NCBI GenBank assembly: GCA_041738285.1
Contig: JBGSQB010000159.1
Span: 1-34,182, forward strand
Source: SZUA-521 sp041738285
GTDB lineage: Bacteria > Pseudomonadota > Gammaproteobacteria > Pseudomonadales > Azotimanducaceae
Direction: 5' to 3'
Length of the DNA: 34,182 nucleotides
Every line of letters starts with the position of its first letter. Position 1 is the stretch's first letter. The notes under the pieces were generated by a model. It made no database searches and had not been told where the DNA came from. It saw only the letters and a program-made list of their open reading frames with translations. Below, in pieces: positions 8,888 through 19,200 of this stretch. Both the position numbers and the translations under genes were made by a program.

Positions 8888-11256
8888 TTCATCAACGCCG
8901 CACGTTCCGTATGCTGATCGCCCTCGCCTGCATGCTCGCACCTGTCACCGCGCGTCCAGTCAGCATCGATGATTTCGTGAATCGACCGGTGCTGCGGACC
9001 GTCAAGATCTCTCCCGATGGCAAACATCTCGCCATGCTGCGCCGCGAAGCGAAGGACACGCTGTTCATCATCAAACGCACCGACATGTCGGTGGTCACCG
9101 GCGTGAACTCCTCGGCCAATCAGCGCTTCATCGACTTCACCTGGGTCAACGCCAATCGCATCCTGATCGAACCTGCGCTCGAGGTGAGCGGATTCAGTGA
9201 GCCGGCCGCAACCGGCGAGATCCTCGGATTCAGCCTGGACGGTCGCAACAACGGCTTCATCAAACGCAGCGTCGAATCCGATGGTGTGCGCATGTACACG
9301 CTTGTCGGCGTGTTGCCGAAAGACGCCGATCACGTGCTCGTCGAAGCGCACGTGTTCGCAGCCGCGGGCCGCGGCCCCTACGTGCAGGAATTCGATGACC
9401 TCGCACTGGCTGACCGGGTGCTGCCGGTGACACGTACAGATGCAGGCTTGAGCGCGGCGGCTGAGCGGTGCACCGACGCGCTGTGTCGTCGCACCGACGC
9501 ACCGACGCTCCTCAAGCTGAATGTCTACACCGGCGTGACCGAACTCGTCGCCAAGTCACCCGTCCCGCAGGGCCGCTTCGTCGCTGATGACACCGCCGAG
9601 ACGGTATTGGCATTCGGCGAGCCGCGGCAAGGCACCGTCGCGAGCTATGCCAAGCGCGGCAACGAATGGTCGCAGATCAACGAATTCGCTCGCGGCATGG
9701 GCATCGTGCCGATCGCCGTGCGCTCCGCGCAGCGCGCCTGGGCGCTCGACAACCGCGTCGACACCACGGGATTGTCCGAACTCGATCTGCGCACCGGCGC
9801 CGTCGAATCACATTTCAGAGACCGGGTCAGCGATCTCGAACATCTGGTCCGTGACTACAGTGGCGCCAACGTACTCGCAGCGCGCTACACACCCGGCTAT
9901 CCCAGCTGGCACTACGTGGATGAGCGCAGTGCGTTCGCGCAGACGCACAAGGCGCTGCGTGTTGCGTTCCCCCAGAGCGACGTGGACGTCACCAGCTTCA
10001 CCGCCGACAACACCGAGTTCATCGTCCGCGTCTACAGCGATCGCAATGCCGGTGACTACTACCTGGTCAACACCAACACGCGCGACTCGCAGTTCCTGGT
10101 GACGAGTCGCACCTCACTAGAGCCGACCCAACTGGCGGAGTCGAAGCCGGTACAGGTGGAAACCCGCGATGGCTTCAGAATTCACGGCCTGTTCACCGCA
10201 CCTTCGTTGCCCGGCAGTGCGCAGCCGCCGTTGGTGGTGATGGTGCACGACCAGCCATTCGCAACCCGGTTCTACTGGACGTACGACGAAGACGTGCAGT
10301 TGCTCGCAAGCCACGGCTTCGCGGTGCTCCAGATCAACCCGCGCGGATCCGCGGGCTTCGGACGCAGCTACCGCGGTGGCAGCGATGAAGCGCTCAGCGA
10401 GCGCATGCGGCGTGACGTGGTCGATGCCACGCGAGCGATGATCACCCAGGAGCGCGCCGATCAGAATCGCGTCTGCCTCTACGGTCGCGGCTTTGGTGGC
10501 TACGCGGCGATCATGGCGCTGATCGAAGGCGGCAGCGTGTTCGGCTGCGTCATCAGCTATGGCGGGCTCTACGATCTCGATGGGCAGTTCGACACCCGGG
10601 ATTTGTCATCACACGTGCAGGACGCCTATCTGCGTGATCGTACGATGGCCGATTCTCCTTGGAGACGATCGCCCATCAGCGAAGTCGATCAAATCGACGT
10701 TCCCGTGATGCTCGCACATGGCGGACTCGATCGCGTCGTTCCCATTGCCCAAGCACGCACCATGCAAGCTGCGCTGACCGCAAACGGTACGGCAACGACT
10801 GCCGTGTTCGAAGCGGACGAACCGCATCGATTCGAGGGCCCGGTGCCGAGACGAAACCTCTACCAGGAAACCATCGCGTTCCTGAACGCTCACATCGAGA
10901 AGGCACCGACGCGTAGCAGAATCGAATCATCGCGACCCACCGGCGGATTGGACGCGATGCTGAGCGATGTTCAACGCAGCGCATTGCAGAAGGTACTCGA
11001 TGACATCCACGCGCATGTGGTGCGTGTCACCCGCACCCGCGATGAACGCAATCTACCTTCTGGACTCACGCGCCGACCCATGGATTATCCGCGCGTGATA
11101 CGCCAGGCCGTGGACGCCCACGATCGCGACGCACGCAAGGTGCTGACGGATGAACAATGGCCGGGGTATGAGGCGTTGAAGCAAACGTATTCGCAACGAC
11201 TCGAAGAGGCGGTCTCCAAGGGACGCAGCCCGGATCGCTACAAGCTGGAAGGCTAG
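8884..11256 (+). CDS. S9 prolyl-oligopeptidase-family protein lacking the catalytic Ser (pseudopeptidase)
   Basis: A 790-residue exported protein with a signal peptide (MLIALACMLAPVTA), an N-terminal WD/beta-propeller-like region beginning 'ISPDGKHLAMLRR', and a C-terminal alpha/beta hydrolase domain from ~430. The fold markers are clear: 'INPRGSAGFGRSY', then 'VCLYGRGFGGYAA', 'AHGGLDRVVP' and 'DEPHRF'. In active S9 enzymes the elbow reads GxSxGG; here it reads G-R-G-F-G-G, so residue 536 is Gly (codon GGC at 10489-10491) where Ser belongs, while the Asp616 and His648 positions are kept. This predicts a non-peptidase binding protein. An extra ~110-residue helical tail ('LTDEQWPGYEALKQ') follows the hydrolase domain. 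It is translationally coupled to the TIR protein upstream. Confidence 0.87.
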   Translation: MIHQRRTFRMLIALACMLAPVTARPVSIDDFVNRPVLRTVKISPDGKHLAMLRREAKDTLFIIKRTDMSVVTGVNSSANQRFIDFTWVNANRILIEPALEVSGFSEPAATGEILGFSLDGRNNGFIKRSVESDGVRMYTLVGVLPKDADHVLVEAHVFAAAGRGPYVQEFDDLALADRVLPVTRTDAGLSAAAERCTDALCRRTDAPTLLKLNVYTGVTELVAKSPVPQGRFVADDTAETVLAFGEPRQGTVASYAKRGNEWSQINEFARGMGIVPIAVRSAQRAWALDNRVDTTGLSELDLRTGAVESHFRDRVSDLEHLVRDYSGANVLAARYTPGYPSWHYVDERSAFAQTHKALRVAFPQSDVDVTSFTADNTEFIVRVYSDRNAGDYYLVNTNTRDSQFLVTSRTSLEPTQLAESKPVQVETRDGFRIHGLFTAPSLPGSAQPPLVVMVHDQPFATRFYWTYDEDVQLLASHGFAVLQINPRGSAGFGRSYRGGSDEALSERMRRDVVDATRAMITQERADQNRVCLYGRGFGGYAAIMALIEGGSVFGCVISYGGLYDLDGQFDTRDLSSHVQDAYLRDRTMADSPWRRSPISEVDQIDVPVMLAHGGLDRVVPIAQARTMQAALTANGTATTAVFEADEPHRFEGPVPRRNLYQETIAFLNAHIEKAPTRSRIESSRPTGGLDAMLSDVQRSALQKVLDDIHAHVVRVTRTRDERNLPSGLTRRPMDYPRVIRQAVDAHDRDARKVLTDEQWPGYEALKQTYSQRLEEAVSKGRSPDRYKLEG

Positions 11257-11307
11257 GCGAGCTGGCTTGGCGAAGATTTCCTCGCGCCCTACGAAGATGT
11301 TGCAAAA

Positions 11308-11397
11308 CTGTGGGAGCGGGCTTGCCCGCGAACAAGTGCTTGAGCTGTCGGAAAAAATTCGCAGCTGTGCGCAGCTGCGCCAAGCGCGCTCCCACAG
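11308..11397. repeat. REP-type palindrome pair (BIME-like)
   Basis: An 11-base arm CTGTGGGAGCG at 11308-11318 is repeated as its exact reverse complement at 11387-11397. The left copy continues into a perfect small hairpin, GCGGGC-TT-GCCCGC at 11316-11329, which is the well-known Pseudomonas-type REP core. The pair lies in the 215-base gap between the S9-like gene and the next TIR gene; it could end the upstream transcript or protect its 3' end. The rest of the gap shows no gene. Confidence 0.75.
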
Positions 11398-11458
11398 CGA
11401 AGCAAGTGACTTTTGAGACACCTTCCACTGTCGGCCGACGGTTCTGGGTAAACTGGGC

Positions 11459-11464
11459 AAGGAG
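11459..11464 (+). promoter_or_regulatory. Shine-Dalgarno site fixing a GTG start
   Basis: A perfect AAGGAG ends 7 bases before the GTG at 11472. This decides the start of the TIR-TPR gene against the upstream ATG at 11310, and the chosen start also aligns with the N-termini of its three paralogues. Confidence 0.8.
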
Positions 11465-11471
11465 AAACCGC

Positions 11472-13493
11472 GTGCTCCAACCGCTGCCAGCCTACCGTGG
11501 TACCGACCCCTACGTCTTCGTGAGCTATTCCCACGCGGACGAGGCGGCCGTGTTCCAGCAGATCCGCTGGCTGCAGGATCACGGCGTGAACGTCTTCTAC
11601 GACGAGGGCATTAGCCCTGGAAGCGAGTGGTCCGATGCGCTGGCGCAGGCCATCGAGGGCTGCGCGCATTTCGTCTACTTCGTGACCCCCAACTCCGTCG
11701 CCTCCGATCACTGTCGCCGCGAGCTCAACTTCGCACTCTCCGAGCGCCGACCGCTGCTGGCCGTGTATCTGCAGGAAACGGATGTGCCCGCCGGCATTCG
11801 CCTCAGTCTAGACAACCGTCAGGCAATTCTGCGCCACAAGATGACGCACGATGCTTATCAGCGCGCGCTGCTCACGGCGCTTTCGGCGCAGGCGACGCGG
11901 TCCGCGGCACCAGCGCGCACGCCAGTGCCTTCGCGCTTCGGTCGACCAATGGTCTGGGCTGGTGTAGTGGCGATCGCCGCCCTCGCAGTAGCGCTCGGTG
12001 TGTTCACCACACGGGATTCGACTCCAAGCGACCAAGAGACAGATGATCCGACCGATTCAGGCAAACAACGCGTGGCCGTACTGACCCTGCGAAATCTCAC
12101 GGGAGATCCTGGGCTCAGTTGGTTGGCGGACGGAATGTCCGAGCAGCTCCGGCAACAGATCGGAATGTGGGGACATATCGAGGTGCTGCCCAGTGCATTC
12201 GTGCGGGACTGGTCGATTGGTGATGTCCCTGCCGACGTCGTTTACGTCGTCGATGGGTTCATCCGAGGACAAGCCGACGATTTGACCGTAGCGCTGGACC
12301 TGATCGAAGTATCCAGCGGTGCCAAGTTGTGGACTGAGACGGCTCAGGGGCGCGACACCGACCCGTACGCACTTCAGCATCATCTCGCCACCAACATCGC
12401 TCGATTCTTTGGTGAGAGCATTACGGATTGGCTCGCGCCGAGCCGGCCCGAAGCCTATGCGTCCTACCTGAAGCTCTCAAACATCGGTTTCTACGGTGAC
12501 CTGGACGAGCAATTCTACCTGCTCGAACGAACGCTCGAGTTGGATCCCGACTGGGCGTTCGGCTGGGCACAACTCGCCTTCGCGCAATCGCGATTGGTGC
12601 CGGTGACGCGCGACCCCATCTGGCTCGAGCGCGCCCGCCAGTCCTTGGCGCGCGCACGAAGTCTGGCAGGCGACGACCTGACAGATTACTTCGACAGTGC
12701 GATCAAGCTGTTGGTTGAAGGCGACGTCGACGGCGCAGAAGGGCGCGCGCGCCGATCCGTAGCGACAGGATTCGGACTGAGCTACGCCCAGATCATGGTT
12801 TCTTCGGGGCTCTACGCCGAGGCGGAATCCTATCTGCGCCGCGCGGTCGAAACGGACCCCTACCAGCCCGGATACTGGGAGTGGCTTGCCGCGGCGCGCG
12901 GCAACCTCGGAGACATCCCGGGCACCATCGCGGCTGCCGAAGGCAACGCTCGATTGTTTCCGCCAGAGACGCTCGTCATGGCGTCGCCACTGCGCTGGGC
13001 GCTGCCGGCTGGCGGACGCCTCGATGACGCCCGTGCGTTGCTTCAACGCGTGCAAGTGGCGATTGAACGCGCCCGTCCAGGCTCACAGTATCGAAATACG
13101 CTGCAATGGCTTTCCCTACTGCCCCTGCAGTTCGAGTTGGCGATGGCGGAGGCAGACCCTGCGACGGCCTCCGCCGCGGCACAACGGCTTGCTGATGACC
13201 GCATGCACACGTTGGCCGGCGTCTTCTTCCTGCGACTGAACGACCCAAGGGCCGAGGAGCAGCTCGAACTGGCCGCAGCCGAACCGCAGTTCGAGCGCTT
13301 TGCCTGGTTCCACAGCGCAATGCACCTTGGACCTGCGCTGCGCGATCACCCACTCATTCGCAATCTCGAAGACGCGATGGGATTTTCGAGGCTGTGGCGG
13401 CTGGAGTTGTGCAAACGCGCAGCGACACTGCCGCCGGAAAGTCACATCACCTGTGATCCTACCAAGTATGAGGTTTCAAGTTCCCGGCACTAA
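11472..13493 (+). CDS. TIR-TM-TolB-like-TPR membrane protein 1
   Basis: A 673-residue protein with a GTG start and perfect Shine-Dalgarno site. Residues 1-135 are a TIR domain opening 'AYRGTDPYVFVSYSHAD', with 'FYDEGISPGSEW' and 'SDHCRRELNFAL', where Glu84 is the likely catalytic residue. A membrane helix lies at ~160-178. A divergent TolB-N-like domain follows ('VAVLTLRNLTGDPGLSWLADGMSEQL'), then a helical repeat region from ~330 to the end with TPR-like units such as 'LERTLELDPDWAFGWAQLAFAQ' and 'LRRAVETDPYQPGYWEWLAAARG'. Topology is predicted as cytoplasmic TIR and periplasmic TolB-like/TPR. The final residue codon and TAA stop fall inside a repeated sequence that is also found at 19231. 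It converges with receptor B, 28 nt away. Confidence 0.88.
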   Translation: MLQPLPAYRGTDPYVFVSYSHADEAAVFQQIRWLQDHGVNVFYDEGISPGSEWSDALAQAIEGCAHFVYFVTPNSVASDHCRRELNFALSERRPLLAVYLQETDVPAGIRLSLDNRQAILRHKMTHDAYQRALLTALSAQATRSAAPARTPVPSRFGRPMVWAGVVAIAALAVALGVFTTRDSTPSDQETDDPTDSGKQRVAVLTLRNLTGDPGLSWLADGMSEQLRQQIGMWGHIEVLPSAFVRDWSIGDVPADVVYVVDGFIRGQADDLTVALDLIEVSSGAKLWTETAQGRDTDPYALQHHLATNIARFFGESITDWLAPSRPEAYASYLKLSNIGFYGDLDEQFYLLERTLELDPDWAFGWAQLAFAQSRLVPVTRDPIWLERARQSLARARSLAGDDLTDYFDSAIKLLVEGDVDGAEGRARRSVATGFGLSYAQIMVSSGLYAEAESYLRRAVETDPYQPGYWEWLAAARGNLGDIPGTIAAAEGNARLFPPETLVMASPLRWALPAGGRLDDARALLQRVQVAIERARPGSQYRNTLQWLSLLPLQFELAMAEADPATASAAAQRLADDRMHTLAGVFFLRLNDPRAEEQLELAAAEPQFERFAWFHSAMHLGPALRDHPLIRNLEDAMGFSRLWRLELCKRAATLPPESHITCDPTKYEVSSSRH

Positions 13494-13509
13494 GGAACCT
13501 CTGAACAAG
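13487..13509 (+). repeat. 23-bp repeat, copy 1 (half of the palindromic element at 19238)
   Basis: This stretch, GCACTAAGGAA followed by CCTCTGAACAAG, matches 19231-19253 at 22 of 23 positions in the same orientation. It includes the stop codon of the TIR-TPR gene. The matching right half of the palindrome is absent here, so this looks like a truncated or recombined copy. Confidence 0.75.
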
Positions 13510-13521
13510 GTCCGCGCTTTC

Positions 13522-16197
13522 CTACAGCAAATTACCTCGGTCAATGGCATGAACGGTCGTATCGGCGCTCCAATCTCCGAATCGGACACGTACCTCGATG
13601 CCCCACACCCGCGGCAACGTCGTGTCTGCGACGCGTTGCAGATTCGGGCCGCCGCGCATGTCCACGATGCCGAGTTCATCGGTCATGTTCTTCACGAACG
13701 CCGAGACGCGGTAGCGCTGCCGTGGACTATCCCAGTTCAACCGTGTATCCAGCCGATAGAACGACGGTGACTGATTGATGCGGCCGTTCAGCACATCCCA
13801 GTACTGCTCATCCATATAGGAATATGCGGTCAATGCACCCAGGGTGCCGTATTCGCCCATTGGAAGGCTGTAATTGACCCAGGCAGTGAACACGTGACGA
13901 GGCGCCCGATTGAGTTCGTTGCCTTTGACGTTGACGGTCTCAGTGCCGAACGTCGTGGCGAACGGATTGCCCGCCTCGCTCACGAAGAAATCATCCGTGA
14001 TCTCGGTTCGCATGTAGCTGTAAAGACCGCCGAGTGTCAGTTGTGTCGTCACACTCAAGAGTCCTTCGAGTTCAATGCCCCAGTTCCGCGACTTCGGCAC
14101 GTTGCGTACGGCATCAATAACTCGTATCGCATCCGGGTCATCCGGGCAGTCACCGGGTACGCAACCGAATTCGGCCGCGCGCACGGGCTGAAAGGCACGC
14201 ACCTGGTGATTTTCGTAGTCGTACAAGTAGGCGGCCGCGTTGAGTTGTAGCCGGTCATTCAGCATCAGTTTCTTCAATCCAAATTCGTAGGAGATGACGG
14301 TTTCCGCGTCGAAGGAGAACTGCTGATTCAAAGAGAGGTTGAACCCGCCCGAACGATAGCCGGTGGTCGCCGATGCGTAGGCAAGCGTCCTGTCATCGGG
14401 TCGATAGTCGAGATTGACTCGCCAGGTGGGCTCGTCCCACTCGTCTTCGATGTCGACACCATCCTGGAACGAGATCGGTACACCCACGAGCCGCAGCGGG
14501 TCGCCATTGTATTCGCCGGTCGATGGATCGGTGGTCAACAGAAAATTGATCGTCGGTAGATCCAGGCCGAACGCGGCGGGATCGGGCTCGAAGTACCCCC
14601 AACGTCGCTCGTAGCCCTGCTTCTCATCCTTCGACCAGCGTGCTCCGAGCGTCAGTCGGAACTGCGCGTTCAAATCATACGTCGCCTGACCGTAGACGGC
14701 GTACGCATCAACAACGGTGTCATTGAAGCTCCAGAAGTACGTGCCATCCGCATCCCCACCCCAACTCGAGATCGTAGCCGGACCATTGACACCATTGTTG
14801 TGCTTGCCCGGAAACGTCGGTGGCCCGAGGAAATCGTCCCCGAACAGGCCATAGCTCGGATCGACGGTGTACGTGCCCAGATGTTGTGGTTCGTGGTAAT
14901 CGTTCACCTGGGTCGTGCGTGCGTGATACCGGAATAGACCGCCGACGAAATTCCAACGCCCGTCCAGGTTCGTGATCAGCTGCAGGTCGTGGGAGTACAG
15001 GTGATACTCTTCAGACACGGCGAAGTGATTCTCGCGAATGCCCTGGCCACCTGGGCCTTGCGCGCAGGTGGGTGGCAAGCAGGTGTTGCGACCCCCCGAG
15101 GCACCGAGGTCCGCGTTCAGTCGGAAATCGACGTCGGTGTAGCCGGCAACATAACGCAACGTGAAACGGTCGTAGCCGAATCGCCACTGGGCGTCCATGG
15201 TCACGGCCGACGTATCGACGGCGGAGCGTGGCTTGAAGTCGAGGTACGCCTGTCCATCCAAGTTGCGCCCGAAGCCATCGCCGCTCACGGGCAACATCTG
15301 ATACGCGGCACCGTTCAGCGCTGGCCCATTGATGCCCATGGCCACCGGCTCGACATAGCAATCGACGCCCACGGGATAACACACCGCGGAACTTCGATTT
15401 CGGCGATTGCCTTCGCCCTCACCGATCACGAGCGATGCCCGCTGATCGACATCGTTGCGTCGATCGTTTGCCCTGATGAGCACGTCGATGTTGTCGGTTG
15501 GCATGATCTCGAGCGAAAGCGCAATGTTTCGATCCAGCAGCTGGCCCGTGTCGCTCACGGGCCTCTGACCCGGGACCGCCTTGGACTGCCTGTCATTGCC
15601 GGTATCGGCATTCATGGCGACGAGCCGACCGAGCACACGATCGGGAACCAGCGTGCCGCTCAGCACGCCATAGAACTCCTGCGCACCGTGTCCATCGAAT
15701 CGAGCCATGAGCTCACCCGTCGGGACGTCAGTCGGCGGATTCGTGATGTAGTTGACGACGCCGCCGACCGCATTGCGCCCATACAGGGTTCCTTGTGGAC
15801 CCCGCAGCACTTCGATGCGCTGCAAGTCGTACAGCCGATCCTCAGTGGCACCAATGGCGACATTCTCGGAGTACACGCCATTGAAGTACGACGCCACGCC
15901 CGGGTCGCCGCCGAGACTTCGAAAATTCCTGCCGATTCCACGCAGCGTGACGTCATAGACACTTCGGCTGTAGGACGGCACGAACATCTGGATGTCTTCG
16001 GGCCCGGTCATGCCGAAGTCCTTGATGATTCGCTTGTCGATGGCGGTCAACGCGATCGACGTGTCGCGCACCGGTGCCTTCACCTTCTCTGCCGTGACGA
16101 TGATCTCTTCCAGGAATGGTGATGGCGCAGGTGCGGCGTCGACAGCATTCGCAATACCGACGCACGTAATCGTCACCAGCGCTATCACCGAACGCAC
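13522..16197 (-). CDS. TonB-dependent outer-membrane receptor B
   Basis: An 891-residue receptor with signal peptide (VIALVTITCVGIANAVDA), TonB-box region 'EEIIVTAEKV', plug motif 'GIGRNFRSLGGDPG' and 'EVLRGPQGTLYGRNAVGG', and a full barrel ending 'WGIEVRVRFGDW' plus ~16 further residues. It is a clear paralogue of receptor A: both share 'SSAVC(F/Y)P' with a paired Cys, the 'NTC-PP-C' motif, the 'SYMRTEI' strand and 'GNELNRAPRH'. It starts only 3 nt after the stop of receptor C, so the two are almost certainly co-transcribed. The substrate is unknown; Cys pairs in predicted extracellular loops suggest rigid ligand-binding loops. Confidence 0.94.
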   Translation of the reverse strand: MRSVIALVTITCVGIANAVDAAPAPSPFLEEIIVTAEKVKAPVRDTSIALTAIDKRIIKDFGMTGPEDIQMFVPSYSRSVYDVTLRGIGRNFRSLGGDPGVASYFNGVYSENVAIGATEDRLYDLQRIEVLRGPQGTLYGRNAVGGVVNYITNPPTDVPTGELMARFDGHGAQEFYGVLSGTLVPDRVLGRLVAMNADTGNDRQSKAVPGQRPVSDTGQLLDRNIALSLEIMPTDNIDVLIRANDRRNDVDQRASLVIGEGEGNRRNRSSAVCYPVGVDCYVEPVAMGINGPALNGAAYQMLPVSGDGFGRNLDGQAYLDFKPRSAVDTSAVTMDAQWRFGYDRFTLRYVAGYTDVDFRLNADLGASGGRNTCLPPTCAQGPGGQGIRENHFAVSEEYHLYSHDLQLITNLDGRWNFVGGLFRYHARTTQVNDYHEPQHLGTYTVDPSYGLFGDDFLGPPTFPGKHNNGVNGPATISSWGGDADGTYFWSFNDTVVDAYAVYGQATYDLNAQFRLTLGARWSKDEKQGYERRWGYFEPDPAAFGLDLPTINFLLTTDPSTGEYNGDPLRLVGVPISFQDGVDIEDEWDEPTWRVNLDYRPDDRTLAYASATTGYRSGGFNLSLNQQFSFDAETVISYEFGLKKLMLNDRLQLNAAAYLYDYENHQVRAFQPVRAAEFGCVPGDCPDDPDAIRVIDAVRNVPKSRNWGIELEGLLSVTTQLTLGGLYSYMRTEITDDFFVSEAGNPFATTFGTETVNVKGNELNRAPRHVFTAWVNYSLPMGEYGTLGALTAYSYMDEQYWDVLNGRINQSPSFYRLDTRLNWDSPRQRYRVSAFVKNMTDELGIVDMRGGPNLQRVADTTLPRVWGIEVRVRFGDWSADTTVHAIDRGNLL

Positions 16198-16200
16198 CGG

Positions 16201-19200
16201 TCAACCCCCGAAGCTGTAAATCGCTTCGAACCCGATGAATCTAGGGTCCAGCGCGATGCCGCGGTGCGGATAGTTCGACCCGAGCCCCGTTGCGAGATTG
16301 GACATGTCCGCCCAGCGCAGGTAGCGATCATCGAATACGTTGTCCACGAACACAGACGCCTCCCAGCGACGATCAGGTGTCCGGTACGTGAGCCGCATGT
16401 CGGTCCGTTTGCTGGCGGGCACTTCGTCCCAGGGCCGCGCAAAGGTGCTGGTGAAGAACTCGCCCGTCATCGCGTGGGACGCATTCAAGCTGATCGTGCC
16501 GGCATCGATTGGCCACTCGTAGGTCGCCCAGATCACACCCTTGTGCTTGGGAATGCCGGACAGTTGCACGCCCTTCACTTCCACGCAGTACAGGGCCTTC
16601 ACCTGCGGCGGTAACGTGCAGGGGTCCTCGTTGACGTCGCCGCCCATGATCGTGCGCGGGTAGCGCGGGTCGTCCTGATTGAAGATGGTGAAGTCCGAAC
16701 GATACTCGCTGATGGTGTAGCCGTAGTTGCCACCCAAGGTGAGTCGGTCGCCGGCCAGCCACGTCATGTCAATCTCGAAGCCGTAATTGCGTACGTCCGG
16801 GATGTTGGTCGTCACTTCAACAGGACCGCGCCCGGGCGGTGCGCCAACGCCCGGCGGCAGATTGAAGTCGCCGGACGACGTCTCCCAACTGGAGAGGTTG
16901 TCCTGGTAGTTCTCGTAGTTGTAGGTGTACAGGGATGCCGCAACCTGCAGGCGGCCGTTCAAATGGTGGCCCTTGTAGCCGACCTCATAGGCTTCGAGTT
17001 CTTCGTCGTCGTAGAACAGCAGCACCGTCGTGTCTAAGAATCCATCTCCGTCGGTGTCAACGTCGGTTCGATTGTCCGTTCCGCCCATGTTGAACCCGCC
17101 GGCGCGATAGCCGGTGGTGAGGCCGGCGTAGATCAGGATCTCTTCGGAGGGCTCCCAGTTGAAGTTGACGCGATAGGTCCAGGAGTCGGACTCGTACTCG
17201 CCGCGCGCACGGCTGCCCCATGAGATCGGCAGACCCCCGAGGCGCAACGGCCGATCACAAGTTACCGCCGTCAGCGGACAGACCGGCGCAATCGGTGAGT
17301 CGGGGTCACCCGTGAATGTCGCCGCGCCCATCGCCACGTTGATCGCGGCCAGAGGCGTCACGCCCGGCGCAAAGAACTGCGACGCATCGAATCCAGGCGG
17401 TGCAGCACCGGCAAGCACAAAGGGAACCCAGTCGCCGTCGGGCGAGGAGAAGATGATTTCGTCGTAGCCACCGCGGGACTCGAGCCCCTGTCGATCGTCT
17501 TCGGAGTATCGCAGCCCCAACGTGACACTGAACGTATCGCTGAGTTTCAAGTCGCCTTGGGTGTAGAGGGCGACGTTCTCGGTGACCACCGTATTTTCCT
17601 GCTCGTACACCGCGCCGGTGTCGTTGGAGCGGCTGTGCGCCCTACCCGGATCACCGCAATAAGCCCCGAACGCACCCGCTGCGCCGATCGGCAGGGTCTG
17701 CCACTCGATGCAATCCGGCAGCCAGGGAAATGCATCGCGCACCCAAGTCTCAGCACCCGCCGGTCCATAGCTCGTCTGGTTATTGACGTAGCCCTTACCG
17801 AGCCGATTGCGGTGGGCGTAGGGCTGATCGCGATCTTCTTTGAATAGATACACGCCGCTGGTTGCCGACCAGCGATCACCTAGCTCCCAGAACAGGCGCA
17901 GCTCGTGGGACCAGCTCCAGACATCGGCGTGCACGGTGTCGCCCATGCTCGACAGCTCGCTGGATGATGCGTCGTTGTCGTTGTCGAACCAGTACTCGAA
18001 GGACTGATAATCGCCGAGATAACTCAGCGACACGCGATCGCTCACGTCCCAGTCGACGATCATCGAGCCAGCGTGGTGGTCGAACTCTTCCTCGACGTAG
18101 TTGTTGGTGAGCGACTTCAACTGGGGCTTCTTCCAGTCGCCGCCGTCGTTGTACTTGGCGACGTGCGGATCCATGTAGTTCGGCGACGGGCTGTAGGGCC
18201 ACGCAGCCGGGTCCACGCCGGGGCGGTTGTAGTAGGCGTACACGGTATCCCCGGTGATCGGATGCACGAACGGAAATGCGTTCGGCGTGCTCGCATCGAC
18301 CACGCGCAGTCCGGGCGCGTAGTAGTTGGTGTCGCGGGGTACGCGGTATCGGGGGTCGCACTCGCCAACGCGCTTGATGGGATGATCACCAATGCACGGT
18401 CCTTCGCTCAGGATGCCGGCGCCGCCGCTGCCGAAGTTGGCGGTGCCGCGATACCTGCGATCGTTACCGCGCACGCTCACGGTGATCGAGTCGGTCGGCT
18501 GCCATTCGAGCGTGAGTACCAGGTTTTGATCGTTGAAGTCCTGCACGTCCTCCGCTTGGCCCATGCCGGTGATACGGCCATCCGATTGACGCCGCGTCGC
18601 AACCAGACGCGCCGCGACCGACTCTGTCAGCGGGCCGCTGACGACGCCGTAGACTTCGCGGGTGTCGTAATCGCCCAGGATGACCCGCGCCTGACCTTCG
18701 AACTCATCGTGATTGGGCGCGTTGGTCACGTAATTCAGCACGCCGCCAATGGAGTTGCGGCCATAGAGCGTGCCCTGGGGTCCACGCAGCACCTCGATGC
18801 GCTCAACGTCGTACAGGCCGTTCTCGGTCGCGGCGATACCGAAGTCGGGTGAGTAGATGCCGTTGTAGTAGGTGCCGACGCCCGGATCGCCGCCCAGGCC
18901 GCGAAAGTTGGTGCCGATACCGCGGATCTTGATGTCCCAGTCCGTGCGGGTGGTGGCCGGGATGAAATTGATCATCTCGTTCGGCCCCTGCACGCCCATG
19001 TTGGCGAGAAACGTCTCGTCCATCGCCGTGATCGAGATTGAGGTATCCGATACGGTCGACTCGACGCGTTGGCCGTAGACGACGATCTCTTCGATGCGGC
19101 GGGGCGCAGTACTCTCCGTTGCAGCCACTTCGGCCGCCATACACGCCGCGATCGCGCCCGCTGCCGCGCCCAGACCGCAGCGACGCAGGGCTGTCGGGGA

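Noticed and set aside
11310..11471. Extended start of the first TIR-TPR protein at ATG 11310
   Set aside because: The added residues are encoded by the REP palindromes, and a perfect Shine-Dalgarno site precedes GTG 11472, matching the paralogues' N-termini.
14989..16122. A 377-residue ORF antisense to receptor B
   Set aside because: It is the mirror of the plug and early barrel region; similar mirror frames appear opposite receptors A and C, as expected from codon bias.
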